A stretch of DNA of 64,000 nucleotides, from the NCBI GenBank assembly GCA_017438975.1, contig JAFRUH010000009.1:1-64000 (forward strand), in the 5' to 3' direction. The stretch is from Bacteroidales bacterium (lineage in GTDB: Bacteria; Bacteroidota; Bacteroidia; Bacteroidales; UBA932). This document shows, piece after piece, positions 51,589-60,275 of the stretch. The stretch's first letter is position 1. Every line of letters begins with the position of its first letter. Below the pieces are notes generated by a model. That model worked only from the letters and a program-made list of their open reading frames with translations, was not told the origin of the DNA and did no database searches. A program made the position numbers and the translations under genes.

Positions 51589-53352
51589 TTAGAAGGTAAT
51601 GGTGCTGAAATCGAAGGCCTGTGCCGGCTTTTCGAGGTTCGGGTTGAAGACGACGTCCTCGGAAGGGAATGGCAGGGCTTTGATCTTGGAGAGGATGGCT
51701 TCCTTGGTCGGAATCGGATTCTCGTCGGTGTTGTATACGACGCCGGAGGCATTCCAGACGCCGGTCTCATAGTAAGCCTTGCAGGTGGCGTCGAAACTGA
51801 CATCCAAAGCTGTACCCATCAGTCCGTTCCTGCGCTGGGACTGGATGTCGGCGACAGCGAAGTCGGGATTGTAATATCCGACGCGGACATAATCGTACCA
51901 GCGGTCTCCTTCGAGGGCGAGCTCGAGGTTGCGCTCTTTCCAGACCTGTTCGAACGTGATGGAAGAAGGTTTGTCCGTCAGGGTCGGAATGGCGCGTTTG
52001 CGGATCCGGAAGAATACGTCGCAGGCGAGGGGATCGCTCGTGGAGGAACCCGGTCCGTGGAGTTTCGCTTCGGCATAGACCAGATAGATATCGGCAAGCC
52101 GGAGGATGTGGGTGGAAAGGCCGTACGCCATACGGCTGGCGGAAACGCCGAGAGCCGCCATATGGTCCTGACCGTCCCCGTAGAGGAACTTCACGCAAGT
52201 AGCGCCGGTCGGGCTGTTCAGCGCCTTGTCGGAGGCGTTGGAGGAGCCGCTCGGGCCGAAATTGTCGTCATAGAAGAACCGGAGGTAGTCGAGACCGCCC
52301 TGGGCGGCAAAGAAGTATTCGTACTTGTCTCCCGGGAGCATCATCGTCGCCTTGCGGCGGGTATCCACGTCGCTGCGGAGGGCAGGGTCCTGGAGGATGT
52401 TGATGCCGAACTGTTCCTGGAGGGCGATCGACGGGCCGGTCCAGCCGCCCCAGCAGTCGCCGAACTCGTCGAATCCCTTCGGGGCGAGGTCGCTCTGGAA
52501 GGAGTTCTGGGCGGTCCAGGGCTGTGCGGAAGCATCCCAGTGCCAGGAGATCATGGCCTCGATGTTCTTGTTGTTCTGCATCCTGAAGATGTCGCTGTAG
52601 TTCTCCATCAGCTGCCGGCCGGAATTCTGGATGACATCCTTCGCGTACTCGGCGGCCTTGTCGAGATCAGCCTGGTTGAGGCTGCCGGAAACGCCGGCTT
52701 TCTGCAGATAGACTTTGGCAAGGAGCGCTTCAGCGGAGTAGTAGTCGATGCGGCCGTCCTTGTTGGCGACTTTCTTCGGGAGAAGTTCCATCGCTTTCTC
52801 GAGCAGCATGACCGTATACTGGTAGACATCTTCCTTCGTGGCCTTGTAGATCTCGTTGTAGCCGCCTTCGGCGAGCGTCTCGGAGATGTTGTGGATTATC
52901 GGAACCTCACCGAAGGAGCGGACGAGGAAGAAGTTGGCGAAAGCCTTCCAGACGAGGGCCTCGCCCATGCACATGTGCTTGACCGTCTCGTCTACGTCGG
53001 ATTCCTTGATCCGGTTGTAGACCATGCCGGCCTGGGCGTTGACGGCCCAGAGGGAGCTGGACATGTCCCGGAGTTCCTTGTCGGAACCGTTGACGGAGAA
53101 CTGGAGGTACGGGCTGTCGCCCATGTAATAGTTCCCGGAGAAGCACTCGCCGACGCGGTAGAAACCGCGGATGACGTCGTACCACGGGGAATTGTACAGG
53201 TAATTGACGCCCTGGATGCACTGTTCGGGAGTCTGGTAGAAATTGTCGCGGTTGTACGTATCCTCCGCCGGACGGTTCAGGAATTTCTCACAGGAAGAGA
53301 GGCTGAGGACGGCGATGAGGGCGATGGCAATATTGAGTATATTCTTTTTCAT
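51589..53352 (-). CDS. susD: SusD-like glycan-binding lipoprotein
   Basis: The product is 587 residues from ATG 53352; an in-frame ATG five codons earlier carries GGAGG, which would serve as the ribosome binding site of the second ATG, so I take the second. Lipoprotein signal (LIAVLSLSSC), then the TPR-like SusD fold: FLNRPAEDTYNRDNFYQT, MGEALVWKAFANFFLVRSFG, YYSAEALLAKVYLQKAG and AYGLSTHILRLADIYLVYAEA. It forms the lid over the SusC channel and binds mannan oligosaccharides. 18 bp after susC. Confidence 0.95.
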   Translation of the reverse strand: MKKNILNIAIALIAVLSLSSCEKFLNRPAEDTYNRDNFYQTPEQCIQGVNYLYNSPWYDVIRGFYRVGECFSGNYYMGDSPYLQFSVNGSDKELRDMSSSLWAVNAQAGMVYNRIKESDVDETVKHMCMGEALVWKAFANFFLVRSFGEVPIIHNISETLAEGGYNEIYKATKEDVYQYTVMLLEKAMELLPKKVANKDGRIDYYSAEALLAKVYLQKAGVSGSLNQADLDKAAEYAKDVIQNSGRQLMENYSDIFRMQNNKNIEAMISWHWDASAQPWTAQNSFQSDLAPKGFDEFGDCWGGWTGPSIALQEQFGINILQDPALRSDVDTRRKATMMLPGDKYEYFFAAQGGLDYLRFFYDDNFGPSGSSNASDKALNSPTGATCVKFLYGDGQDHMAALGVSASRMAYGLSTHILRLADIYLVYAEAKLHGPGSSTSDPLACDVFFRIRKRAIPTLTDKPSSITFEQVWKERNLELALEGDRWYDYVRVGYYNPDFAVADIQSQRRNGLMGTALDVSFDATCKAYYETGVWNASGVVYNTDENPIPTKEAILSKIKALPFPSEDVVFNPNLEKPAQAFDFSTITF

Positions 53353-53370
53353 ATTCTTTTCCTCCATAGC

Positions 53371-56300
53371 TTAGAAAGTGAAGTTGACACCGAAGGAATA
53401 GACAGTCGGGGAAGGATAACGTCCGTTGTCCAGTCCCATGACGTTGACCGAGGCCATGCTGACGCCTATTTCGGGATCGTAGCCTGTGTACTTGGTCAGG
53501 GTATAGAGGTTCTGGATATTGACGTAAGCGCGGAGATTGTCGATCTTGACTTTCTGCAGAAGCGCTTTCGGGAAGGTATAACCGAATGTGATGTTCTTCA
53601 GGCGGACATAGGAGCCGTCTTCGATGTAGCGGTCGCTCAAGCGGTCGTTGTCGTTCGGGTCGCCGGTGGTCGCCCGCGGAAGCTTGGCACCGGGATTCGC
53701 GATCTTGACGTTGGTGATGTCCTCATACCAGTTCCACACGCTGCCGGTTCCGTCATAGGTCTTTTCCGGGTCGATCGCGACGAGTTTCGTGCGATTCAGC
53801 ACGCTCGCCGGCTGGTTGGCCCAGGCGGACTTCATGTTGCCGGTATTCATGTTCAGGTAGTTGAGGACCTTGTTGCCGTAGGAACCGTTGATGAAGATAC
53901 TGAGGTCGAAGTTCCTGTAACGGAAGGTATTGGTCCATCCGAAGGTGAATTTCGGCATCGGGGAACCGATGTTGGTACGGTCGGCCTCGGTGATCTTGCC
54001 GTCTCCGTTGAGGTCCTTGAACTTGATGTCGCCGACCCACGGGGTGTTGTACTGGTTGAAGGAGACGCCGTCGGCCGGATAGTTCTCCGTCTGCGGGGAA
54101 TTCTGCAGGTCTTCGAGGGAGGTGTAGACACCGTCCGTCTGATAGCCGTAGAAGCTGAACAGGGGCTCTCCGATCTTGGACTCGCTGACGATGTCGTTCC
54201 ACTGTCCGTAGCCGACGATGGCGGCGGAAGCGGTGCCCGAGAGGGCAAGGAGCTTGTTCCGGTTGAAGGAAAGCTGACCTTCCGAGGTCCATTCGAAATT
54301 GGCGGTGGTGACCGGATGGACGGTCAGGGTGAATTCATAACCGGTGTTCTGGATGGAACCGTAGTTGCCGTAAGGAGCGGCCATGGCGGAGGAGGGGTTC
54401 CCGGAGGTGCCCATATAGGTCGGCATCTGGAGCGGCATCAGCATGTCGTTGGAGCGCTTGTCATACCACTCGGCGACGAGGTTCACCTTGCCGTGCCAGA
54501 AAGAGAGGTCGAGACCGAGGTTGAGCTGCTGCTGTTTCTCCCACATGACGTCGAGGTTCGGGATGTTGGTCATCCTGTAGCCGACGCCGAGGCCCGTGGC
54601 GACTTTGGTCATCGCCGAGCCCCAGCGGTATCCGCCGATGTTGGCGTTGCCGGTCTGGCCCCAGCCGATACGGAACTTGCCGTCGGTAAGGACATCTTTC
54701 AGTCCGGCGGGGAAGAAGGGCTCGTTGGAGAATCTCCAGGCGAGGGCGAAGGAATGGAACGGTGCCCAGCGCTTGTTAGGTCCGAAGTTCGAAGAACCGT
54801 CGTAACGGAAGGTATAGGTCCCGATGTAGCGGTCGTCATAATTATAGGTTTCGCGCGTAAAGAACGAAGCCATGGAGGAACTTCCGAATCCATAGCCGAT
54901 GGTCGGGGTACCGGTTCCGAGGTTCGGGTTGTGGACGTCGTTGGAAGGAAGTGCCGTATTGTAGACCGACATATAGTTATAGGTGCTTTCCCACATTTCC
55001 TGGCCGACCATTGCCGTCAGGCTGTGCTTGCCGAAGGTGTTGTTGTAGGTCAGGTAGTTCTTGAGCTGCCAGAACAGGGAGCTGTTCTTCTGGCCGCGCA
55101 TCTCGTTGGCCGCCCTCTGGTAACCGCCGAGGTTGACGGTCGGGTTGAAGGTCTGGGCGTCGGAGGCGCTGATGTCGTAACCGAGTTCGGCGTGCCAGAC
55201 CAGGTTCTTCATCAGGTAGATGTCGGAGAAGATGTTGCCCTGGAGTTTCTGGCGCTGGAGGAGGATCTCTTCGAGCATGGCCATGGCGACCGGGTTGACG
55301 ATCGAGTACTTGTCCATGGAGATGCTGTAGTAGTTGCCGTCCTGGTCATAGATCGGGGCGCTCGGGAGGGAGGTGAGGGTGTAGTTGATGATACCCTCGT
55401 CGGAATCCGCGAGTTTCATGTTCTCGTCGGTGCTGGAATAGGTGGCGCTGAGACCGACCTTCCACCAGTCGCGAAGCTTGGCGTCGATGTTGGCGCGGAT
55501 GCTGTACCGGCTGAATTCGGAACCGATGATGGTACCTTTCTGGTCCATCCAGGATCCCGAAATATAATAGGTAACGGTATCGTTGCCGCCCTGGGCGCTG
55601 ATCTGGTGCTGCTGCTGGGGCGCCGTACGGAAGATGGCGTCCTGCCAGTTGGTACCCTTGCCAAGGATGGAAGGATCCGAATACCAGGCGTTTTCGCCGA
55701 CCTGGCCGACCGAATAGAGGTCGTTGTAGTACTCGGCGAATTCGCGGAGATTCAGGAGTTTGATTCTCCGGGTCTGGCGCTGGAGGGCGAACATGCCGTC
55801 ATAGGTGAACTTCGCCTCGCCGCTTTTGCCGCGCTTGGTCGTGATGAGGATGACGCCGTTCGCGCCCTGGGCACCGTAGATGGCCGTCGCGGAAGCATCC
55901 TTGAGGATTTCCATGCTGACGATGTCGGAAGGGTTGATCGTGGACAGGGGGGAGATGGTCGAGACGGCACCGTTTCCGAGTGCGTCACCGAGACCGAAAT
56001 CGGCTCCGGACTGTCCGCCGCCCTGCATGATGACGCCGTCAACGACGTACAGCGGTTCTGCGTTGGCATTGATGGTTGCCTGGCCGCGGACGCGGATGGC
56101 GGAGGAGGAACCCGGAGCACCGGAGGTTGCCGTAGCCTGGACACCGGCCGCACGTCCCTGGAGGGACTGGTCGATGTTGGTGATGATGGAGCCCTTGATG
56201 GCGTCTTCCTTCATGGAGACGGAAGCGCCTGCGAGGTCGCTCTTTTTCATCGTACCGTAACCGACTACGACGACTTCATCGAGGAATTCGCTGTCTTCCT

Positions 56301-56577
56301 GGAGGGTGATGATGAATTCCCTCTGGGAGCCGACTTCGATTTCCTGGGTCGCATAACCGATGGAGGAGATCACCAGCACGGCGCCGGGCTTGACGCTGAG
56401 GGTGAACTGTCCGTCCAAATCGGTCGTGGTGCCATTGGCCGTGCCTTTTTCAACGACACTGACTCCGATGGCGGGGCCTATCTGATCGCTCACGACACCC
56501 TTGACGGTGACATTCTGGGCCATCAGGCTGAGACTCGAGAAGAGTATCAATAGGCAAGTAAGGAGTTTACTTTTCAT
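53371..56577 (-). CDS. susC: SusC-like TonB-dependent oligosaccharide transporter
   Basis: The product is 1068 residues. Signal peptide (LLILFSSLSLMAQN), carboxypeptidase-regulatory domain (VTVKGVVSDQIGPAIGVSVV), the SusC hallmark DEVVVVGYGTMKKSDLAG, a plug (SSAIRVRGQATINANAEPLY) and a barrel ending VYSFGVNFTF. It imports glucomannan oligosaccharides across the outer membrane with its SusD partner, powered by TonB. A long reading frame on the opposite strand (52057-56553) is only a shadow of this gene's codon use. Confidence 0.96.
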   Translation of the reverse strand: MKSKLLTCLLILFSSLSLMAQNVTVKGVVSDQIGPAIGVSVVEKGTANGTTTDLDGQFTLSVKPGAVLVISSIGYATQEIEVGSQREFIITLQEDSEFLDEVVVVGYGTMKKSDLAGASVSMKEDAIKGSIITNIDQSLQGRAAGVQATATSGAPGSSSAIRVRGQATINANAEPLYVVDGVIMQGGGQSGADFGLGDALGNGAVSTISPLSTINPSDIVSMEILKDASATAIYGAQGANGVILITTKRGKSGEAKFTYDGMFALQRQTRRIKLLNLREFAEYYNDLYSVGQVGENAWYSDPSILGKGTNWQDAIFRTAPQQQHQISAQGGNDTVTYYISGSWMDQKGTIIGSEFSRYSIRANIDAKLRDWWKVGLSATYSSTDENMKLADSDEGIINYTLTSLPSAPIYDQDGNYYSISMDKYSIVNPVAMAMLEEILLQRQKLQGNIFSDIYLMKNLVWHAELGYDISASDAQTFNPTVNLGGYQRAANEMRGQKNSSLFWQLKNYLTYNNTFGKHSLTAMVGQEMWESTYNYMSVYNTALPSNDVHNPNLGTGTPTIGYGFGSSSMASFFTRETYNYDDRYIGTYTFRYDGSSNFGPNKRWAPFHSFALAWRFSNEPFFPAGLKDVLTDGKFRIGWGQTGNANIGGYRWGSAMTKVATGLGVGYRMTNIPNLDVMWEKQQQLNLGLDLSFWHGKVNLVAEWYDKRSNDMLMPLQMPTYMGTSGNPSSAMAAPYGNYGSIQNTGYEFTLTVHPVTTANFEWTSEGQLSFNRNKLLALSGTASAAIVGYGQWNDIVSESKIGEPLFSFYGYQTDGVYTSLEDLQNSPQTENYPADGVSFNQYNTPWVGDIKFKDLNGDGKITEADRTNIGSPMPKFTFGWTNTFRYRNFDLSIFINGSYGNKVLNYLNMNTGNMKSAWANQPASVLNRTKLVAIDPEKTYDGTGSVWNWYEDITNVKIANPGAKLPRATTGDPNDNDRLSDRYIEDGSYVRLKNITFGYTFPKALLQKVKIDNLRAYVNIQNLYTLTKYTGYDPEIGVSMASVNVMGLDNGRYPSPTVYSFGVNFTF

Positions 56578-56605
56578 TTGACCTGAGTTTGTTGTTAATG
56601 ATTAT

Positions 56606-58978
56606 TTAGTATTGATTGAAAAAATCTTCCCGGGTGCGGTTCCATTCCGGTTCGGCCCACATGCCGTGGCCGCAGGTCGGAACGCACAGGTACTTTTTCT
56701 CGGATTCGATCAGGTTGTAGGCCGCGAAGTTCGTATGCGGCGGGCAGACGGGATCCTGGAGCCCGAAAGCCATCAGGACCGGACAGGTGACCCGTCCGGC
56801 GAAGTTCTTGGTGTCGAAGTAGGTCAGCATTTCCAGCAGGGCGTCGCGTCCGATCCCTTCGGCCTCTCCATGTTGAAAAACTTCATGGACTGGCCAGCTG
56901 ACGATCTTCCCGTAATCGGCGAAATCCCCCATGAACGGCACGCTCACGGCGAGGGCTTTCACACCCTTCCCGAGACTGGCGGCGACCAGGGCGAGGGCTC
57001 CTCCCTGGCTCTCTCCGGAGACGAGGATCCGGTCGGGATCCGCCTTCCCGAGGGAGCGTACGAAGTCGAGCGCCCGGACGGCGTCGCAGTAAGCGCCTCT
57101 GTAATAGAATGTATCCTTGGATGAAAGGCCGCGGGTGATCCAGAGACCCTCCTTATCCCTGAAGATTCCCTGGTTGCGGACACTAACGAGAAAATCGATC
57201 CGTTCCGGGTCGGCGGACGGATCCCGGTAATAGATGTCGGCGCCGTAGCCCATATACTCCAGCCGGACCGGGTAGCGCCCTTCTTTGACGGGTACGTAGA
57301 GGATCCCTCCCATCGTGCCCCCTCCGAACGAGGGAATGGAGACATGGTAGCAGAACCGGGATGAATCGCAATGGCTCCTGATGCGGGTCATGACCGGGGT
57401 CATCGGCACCTCCGCCAGGGCGGCGAGGGTCTCTTCCCAGAAACGGTCAAAGTCCTCGCGGCTGTCCGCAGGACTCTCGATCCGCTCGGGGTTGATTCCG
57501 ATGTTGAAGGTCTGCCTCCCGTCCAGGGTGACCCGGTAGAAACCGGGCCCGAGTCCTTCGAGCGGGAAAGAAACGGTCGCCGTCTTCCCGGGTTCGGGCC
57601 TCGCCGTTTCCTTCAGGGACAGGACCGGTTCCGCCGCGGGGTCCATCAGGTCCAGGTCCCGCGTCAGGGTCAGGCTTATTTCCGCTTCATCCGTCCCGGA
57701 AACCTTCGCGTCAAGGGAAAAGGGGCCGTCACCGAGGTAGAGCCAGGTTTCGGGGGCCGGAGCGGTGATCGTCGCGCATTGCCGGAGGCTGTCCGCATAG
57801 GAGGTGATCACGTCCACGGTGCTCCGGTCGCTGAGATATACGCCGTTGAGCCCCTGGGCTTCCTGGAAAGGATCCCCGGCGAGATCATCGCCCTCCTCCC
57901 AGAAATCGTGTCCGGGCGTCTGGCGGGCCATGCCGCTCCAAGCCCAGAAGTTGCATCCGGCAAGGACGTCGCCGGTGCGAGCGGAGGAGAGGATGCGGGA
58001 AAAGATATAGTCGTAATAGGCGTCCCGGCCGGTCGCGGGTTTCATGTTGTCGAAGACGAAACCGTCCCGGGGGTAGCCGAATTCTTCGATGACGACGGGT
58101 TTCCCGAGTTTCCGCCCCATGGCGATGTGGCGGTCGATGTAGTCCTCGGTCTTCGCGATGGCGTTGTCAAGGCCTTCCAGTACGCCGTCCGCCGAGATCC
58201 AGCTCCAGTTGTAGGGCCAGATATGGACGGTGATGTAATCGATGTCGGGCCAGTCGTTGAGGCGCTCGCAAAGCTCGTAGTCGCCGTCGTTGCAGCCGAT
58301 CCCGCCCTCGTTTCCGGTACTGACCATGTGGCGGCGGTCGATGGACTTGATCAGGGTGGCGGTCTCCTGGACGTACTTGACGAAAGCGTCGACCGCATCC
58401 TTGTCCTTGCTGAAGGGACGGGGCTCATTGCAGACCTGCCAGGAGAAGATCGCGTCCGAGTCCTTGTACCGGTTGACGATCCGGCGGACATGATCCTGAA
58501 AAAGCTTGACGGCGCGTCCGTTCTTGGCGAATTCGGCCATTCCTTTCATGTACGCGGGGTAGCCGTCCTTGACGGGATGCGGCTGGGGACCGGCGCCGGC
58601 GGCTTCCAGGTAGGAACCGTAGCGGTCGTCGCTCCATTCCCAGGCGTTGTTCAGGAAGAGAACCGCGCCCATTCCCCGCTTTTCCATCTCGCGGAGGACG
58701 AAGTCCATCCCTTCCCAGTTTTCGTCGGTCGCGAGGATCCGGAGGTTGTCGATGCCGCGTCCATGGAGGGAATCCAGTTCGGCAAGCAGCCGTTCGGGCT
58801 GTTCGACGGCCAGCCTGGAGGCGTACCAGACGTTGGTTCCGATGTAGTACTGCGGCTCTTCGCCGATGACAAAATGACCGTCAGAGACGTGTACACCGGT
58901 GGTTTTGGGCGTGCAGGAAAGCAGCCAGGCGAGGCTGGCAAGGGAGCAGAGGGCGTATTTGAGAAAATTCGTGTGCAT
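56606..58978 (-). CDS. Bifunctional GH5_7 beta-mannanase-CE7 acetyl esterase lipoprotein
   Basis: The product is 790 residues. Lipoprotein signal (LASLAWLLSC). Residues ~30-400 form a GH5 subfamily 7 mannanase: YIGTNVWYASRLA, SWQVCNEPRPF (Glu185, acid/base) and VVIEEFGYPRDG (Glu299, nucleophile). Residues ~500-790 are a CE7 acetyl esterase: LVSGESQGGALAL (Ser657), GLQDPVCPP (Asp) and PTCGHGMW (His). One chain thus deacetylates and cuts acetylated mannan. First gene of the locus, 28 bp before susC, directly behind the promoter at 58998-59029. Confidence 0.88.
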   Translation of the reverse strand: MHTNFLKYALCSLASLAWLLSCTPKTTGVHVSDGHFVIGEEPQYYIGTNVWYASRLAVEQPERLLAELDSLHGRGIDNLRILATDENWEGMDFVLREMEKRGMGAVLFLNNAWEWSDDRYGSYLEAAGAGPQPHPVKDGYPAYMKGMAEFAKNGRAVKLFQDHVRRIVNRYKDSDAIFSWQVCNEPRPFSKDKDAVDAFVKYVQETATLIKSIDRRHMVSTGNEGGIGCNDGDYELCERLNDWPDIDYITVHIWPYNWSWISADGVLEGLDNAIAKTEDYIDRHIAMGRKLGKPVVIEEFGYPRDGFVFDNMKPATGRDAYYDYIFSRILSSARTGDVLAGCNFWAWSGMARQTPGHDFWEEGDDLAGDPFQEAQGLNGVYLSDRSTVDVITSYADSLRQCATITAPAPETWLYLGDGPFSLDAKVSGTDEAEISLTLTRDLDLMDPAAEPVLSLKETARPEPGKTATVSFPLEGLGPGFYRVTLDGRQTFNIGINPERIESPADSREDFDRFWEETLAALAEVPMTPVMTRIRSHCDSSRFCYHVSIPSFGGGTMGGILYVPVKEGRYPVRLEYMGYGADIYYRDPSADPERIDFLVSVRNQGIFRDKEGLWITRGLSSKDTFYYRGAYCDAVRALDFVRSLGKADPDRILVSGESQGGALALVAASLGKGVKALAVSVPFMGDFADYGKIVSWPVHEVFQHGEAEGIGRDALLEMLTYFDTKNFAGRVTCPVLMAFGLQDPVCPPHTNFAAYNLIESEKKYLCVPTCGHGMWAEPEWNRTREDFFNQY

Positions 58979-58980
58979 AG

Positions 58981-59022
58981 TTACGCGGTAATGGTTGCAA
59001 AGTTAGAGAGTTACGCGCGTAA
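58981..59022. promoter_or_regulatory. Operator-like palindrome and related half-site at the glucomannan promoter
   Basis: TTACGCGCGTAA (59011-59022) is a perfect 12-bp palindrome placed between the -33 and -7 elements. A near copy, TTACGCGGTAA (58981-58991), lies 30 bases away, on the far side of the -7 element, within the predicted leader. Both are well placed to bind a regulator. Confidence 0.55.
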
Positions 59023-59029
59023 GGACAAA
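58998..59029 (-). promoter_or_regulatory. Promoter of the glucomannan operon
   Basis: On the minus strand TTTG (59026-59029), 20 bases, then TAACTTTG (58998-59005): a full match to the Bacteroidota consensus. The start codon at 58978 lies about 20 bases downstream of the -7 element. Confidence 0.75.
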
Positions 59030-59061
59030 TACGATTTTGTCAAATATCGCAAACTTTTTTG

Positions 59062-59937
59062 CTAAACGATCACTTTCTTCTTCCGGTAGAGCTGCCGGAA
59101 TTCCCGGGGAGACAGGCCGCGCCGCGCCTTGAAGATCCGGTTGAAGTTCGACAGGTTGTTGAATCCGCAGGCGTAGCAGATCTCGGAGACTCCTTCGGTC
59201 GTATCCACGAGAGCACGGGCGGCGTTCCCTAGTCGGATGTCGGTCAGGTATTCGGAAACGGTCCGCCCGGTCCGCATCTTGAAAAACCGACTGAACGAGG
59301 ATGGACTCATATTGGTCATGGCGGCGAGGTCGGCGAGGCTGATCCTCTCGGGATAATGGACAGCGACATATTCCTTGACTGTTTCGATCCGCCGACTTTC
59401 CGAGCCTCTAGGCGCTTTCGCGAACGAACTGCTGGCCAGCACTTTACCTTCGCAGAGGGAGAGCTCATGAAGCACCTCGACGCAGAGCATGAACTGCTTG
59501 AAACTGTCTTCTTCGGAGGCGATCGTGTCCAGGATCGAGTAGACTTTCATGATCGCTTCGATCGGGAAGGCCAGCCCCCGTCCGGCCCGTTCGAACATCC
59601 GCTTGATCGAGGCGAACTGGTTTTTGGAGAGGAGGTTGCCGTCGAAGAGACCCGGGGAGAACTGAATGGTGATTTCCCGGATGTCCCTGGAGCGGCAGTT
59701 GCCCTGTTCCCAGACATGTTCCAGTCCTTCTCCGGTGACGAGAACCAGTTCGTACTCGCCGATCGTCTCGACGCTGTCTCCGACGATGCGGCGGACCCCC
59801 GCTCCGTGGCAGATGAAATTCAGTTCGTACTCCCGGTGGCAGTGCAGGGGATAGGTGAACTTGTTCTTGTGGCGTTCTACGATGTAGAAACAGTCTTTTT
59901 CCGAAAGTTCGGATATTTCCGAGAGAACGTGTGTCAT
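59062..59937 (-). CDS. AraC family transcriptional regulator
   Basis: The product is 291 residues from ATG 59937; the longer form starts from TTG on the promoter itself and is rejected. Residues ~15-130 form a cupin sensor domain (YPLHCHREYELNFICHGAGV); residues ~190-291 are the double-helix-turn-helix of the family (ISLADLAAMTNMSPSSFSRF, then CYACGFNNLSNFNRIF and RRGLSPREFRQLYR). It is the likely sugar-responsive activator of the glucomannan operon, from which it is separated by 83 bp in the same orientation, and perhaps of the divergent epimerase-esterase operon. Confidence 0.9.
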   Translation of the reverse strand: MTHVLSEISELSEKDCFYIVERHKNKFTYPLHCHREYELNFICHGAGVRRIVGDSVETIGEYELVLVTGEGLEHVWEQGNCRSRDIREITIQFSPGLFDGNLLSKNQFASIKRMFERAGRGLAFPIEAIMKVYSILDTIASEEDSFKQFMLCVEVLHELSLCEGKVLASSSFAKAPRGSESRRIETVKEYVAVHYPERISLADLAAMTNMSPSSFSRFFKMRTGRTVSEYLTDIRLGNAARALVDTTEGVSEICYACGFNNLSNFNRIFKARRGLSPREFRQLYRKKKVIV

Positions 59938-59958
59938 ATTTGCGGCATTGAATGGCAA

Positions 59959-59966
59959 CAAATATA
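59959..59966 (-). promoter_or_regulatory. -7 element of the AraC-type gene
   Basis: TATATTTG on the minus strand, 21 bases before ATG 59937. It overlaps the upstream TTG that would give the longer frame, supporting the later start. Confidence 0.6.
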
Positions 59967-60000
59967 TGCATTCTTTTCAAATATTGATACTTTCTTGACA

Positions 60001-60226
60001 TATTTCCCCCTCCGCCCTGCCGAATCCCCCCTCCCAGCCCTGCAGATTCTCCGCTCCGAGCCCTGCAGATGATCCTATGGGTCCACGGATTGGACCGATA
60101 GGAGCAAAAACGCCCTTAAATGCTCCTATGGGTCCACGTGCTGGACCCATAAGTGCGCCCGGCTCCACTTGGGATTGTCCGCCCGCCGGAGTCTTCTCCG
60201 GAAAGGAGAAGATTGGGGAGGGCAAG
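60001..60226. repeat. Intergenic region of short repeats and three tandem hairpins
   Basis: No gene is seen. AGCCCTGCAGAT occurs at 60036-60047 and 60059-60070 (23-bp period, with a weaker third unit upstream). TCCTATGGGTCCACG occurs at 60073-60087 and 60124-60138; each copy opens a hairpin (12-bp stem with one mismatch, 60074-60085 with 60091-60102; perfect 10-bp stem, 60127-60136 with 60142-60151). A third hairpin (8-bp stem, 60192-60199 with 60205-60212) follows just before the epimerase promoter. Confidence 0.7.
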
Positions 60227-60258
60227 TTTGATAAGATTCGGCAAAATGATTACATTTG
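60227..60258 (+). promoter_or_regulatory. Promoter of the epimerase-esterase operon
   Basis: TTTG (60227-60230), 20 bases, then TACATTTG (60251-60258). It excludes the in-frame ATG at 60246 and fixes the start at ATG 60276. Confidence 0.75.
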
Positions 60259-60275
60259 TGAGGAGAGAAATCAAT

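Noticed and set aside
52057-56553. 1498-codon open frame on the plus strand
   Set aside because: It lies wholly antisense to susC and susD, whose protein families are certain. The predicted protein is a low-complexity string of V, D, E and G typical of a shadow frame in GC-rich DNA.
59977-60225. 82-codon minus-strand frame with GPIGPIRGPIG-like repeats
   Set aside because: The protein repeat is only the translation of the tandem hairpins; it has no promoter and overlaps the AraC promoter region.
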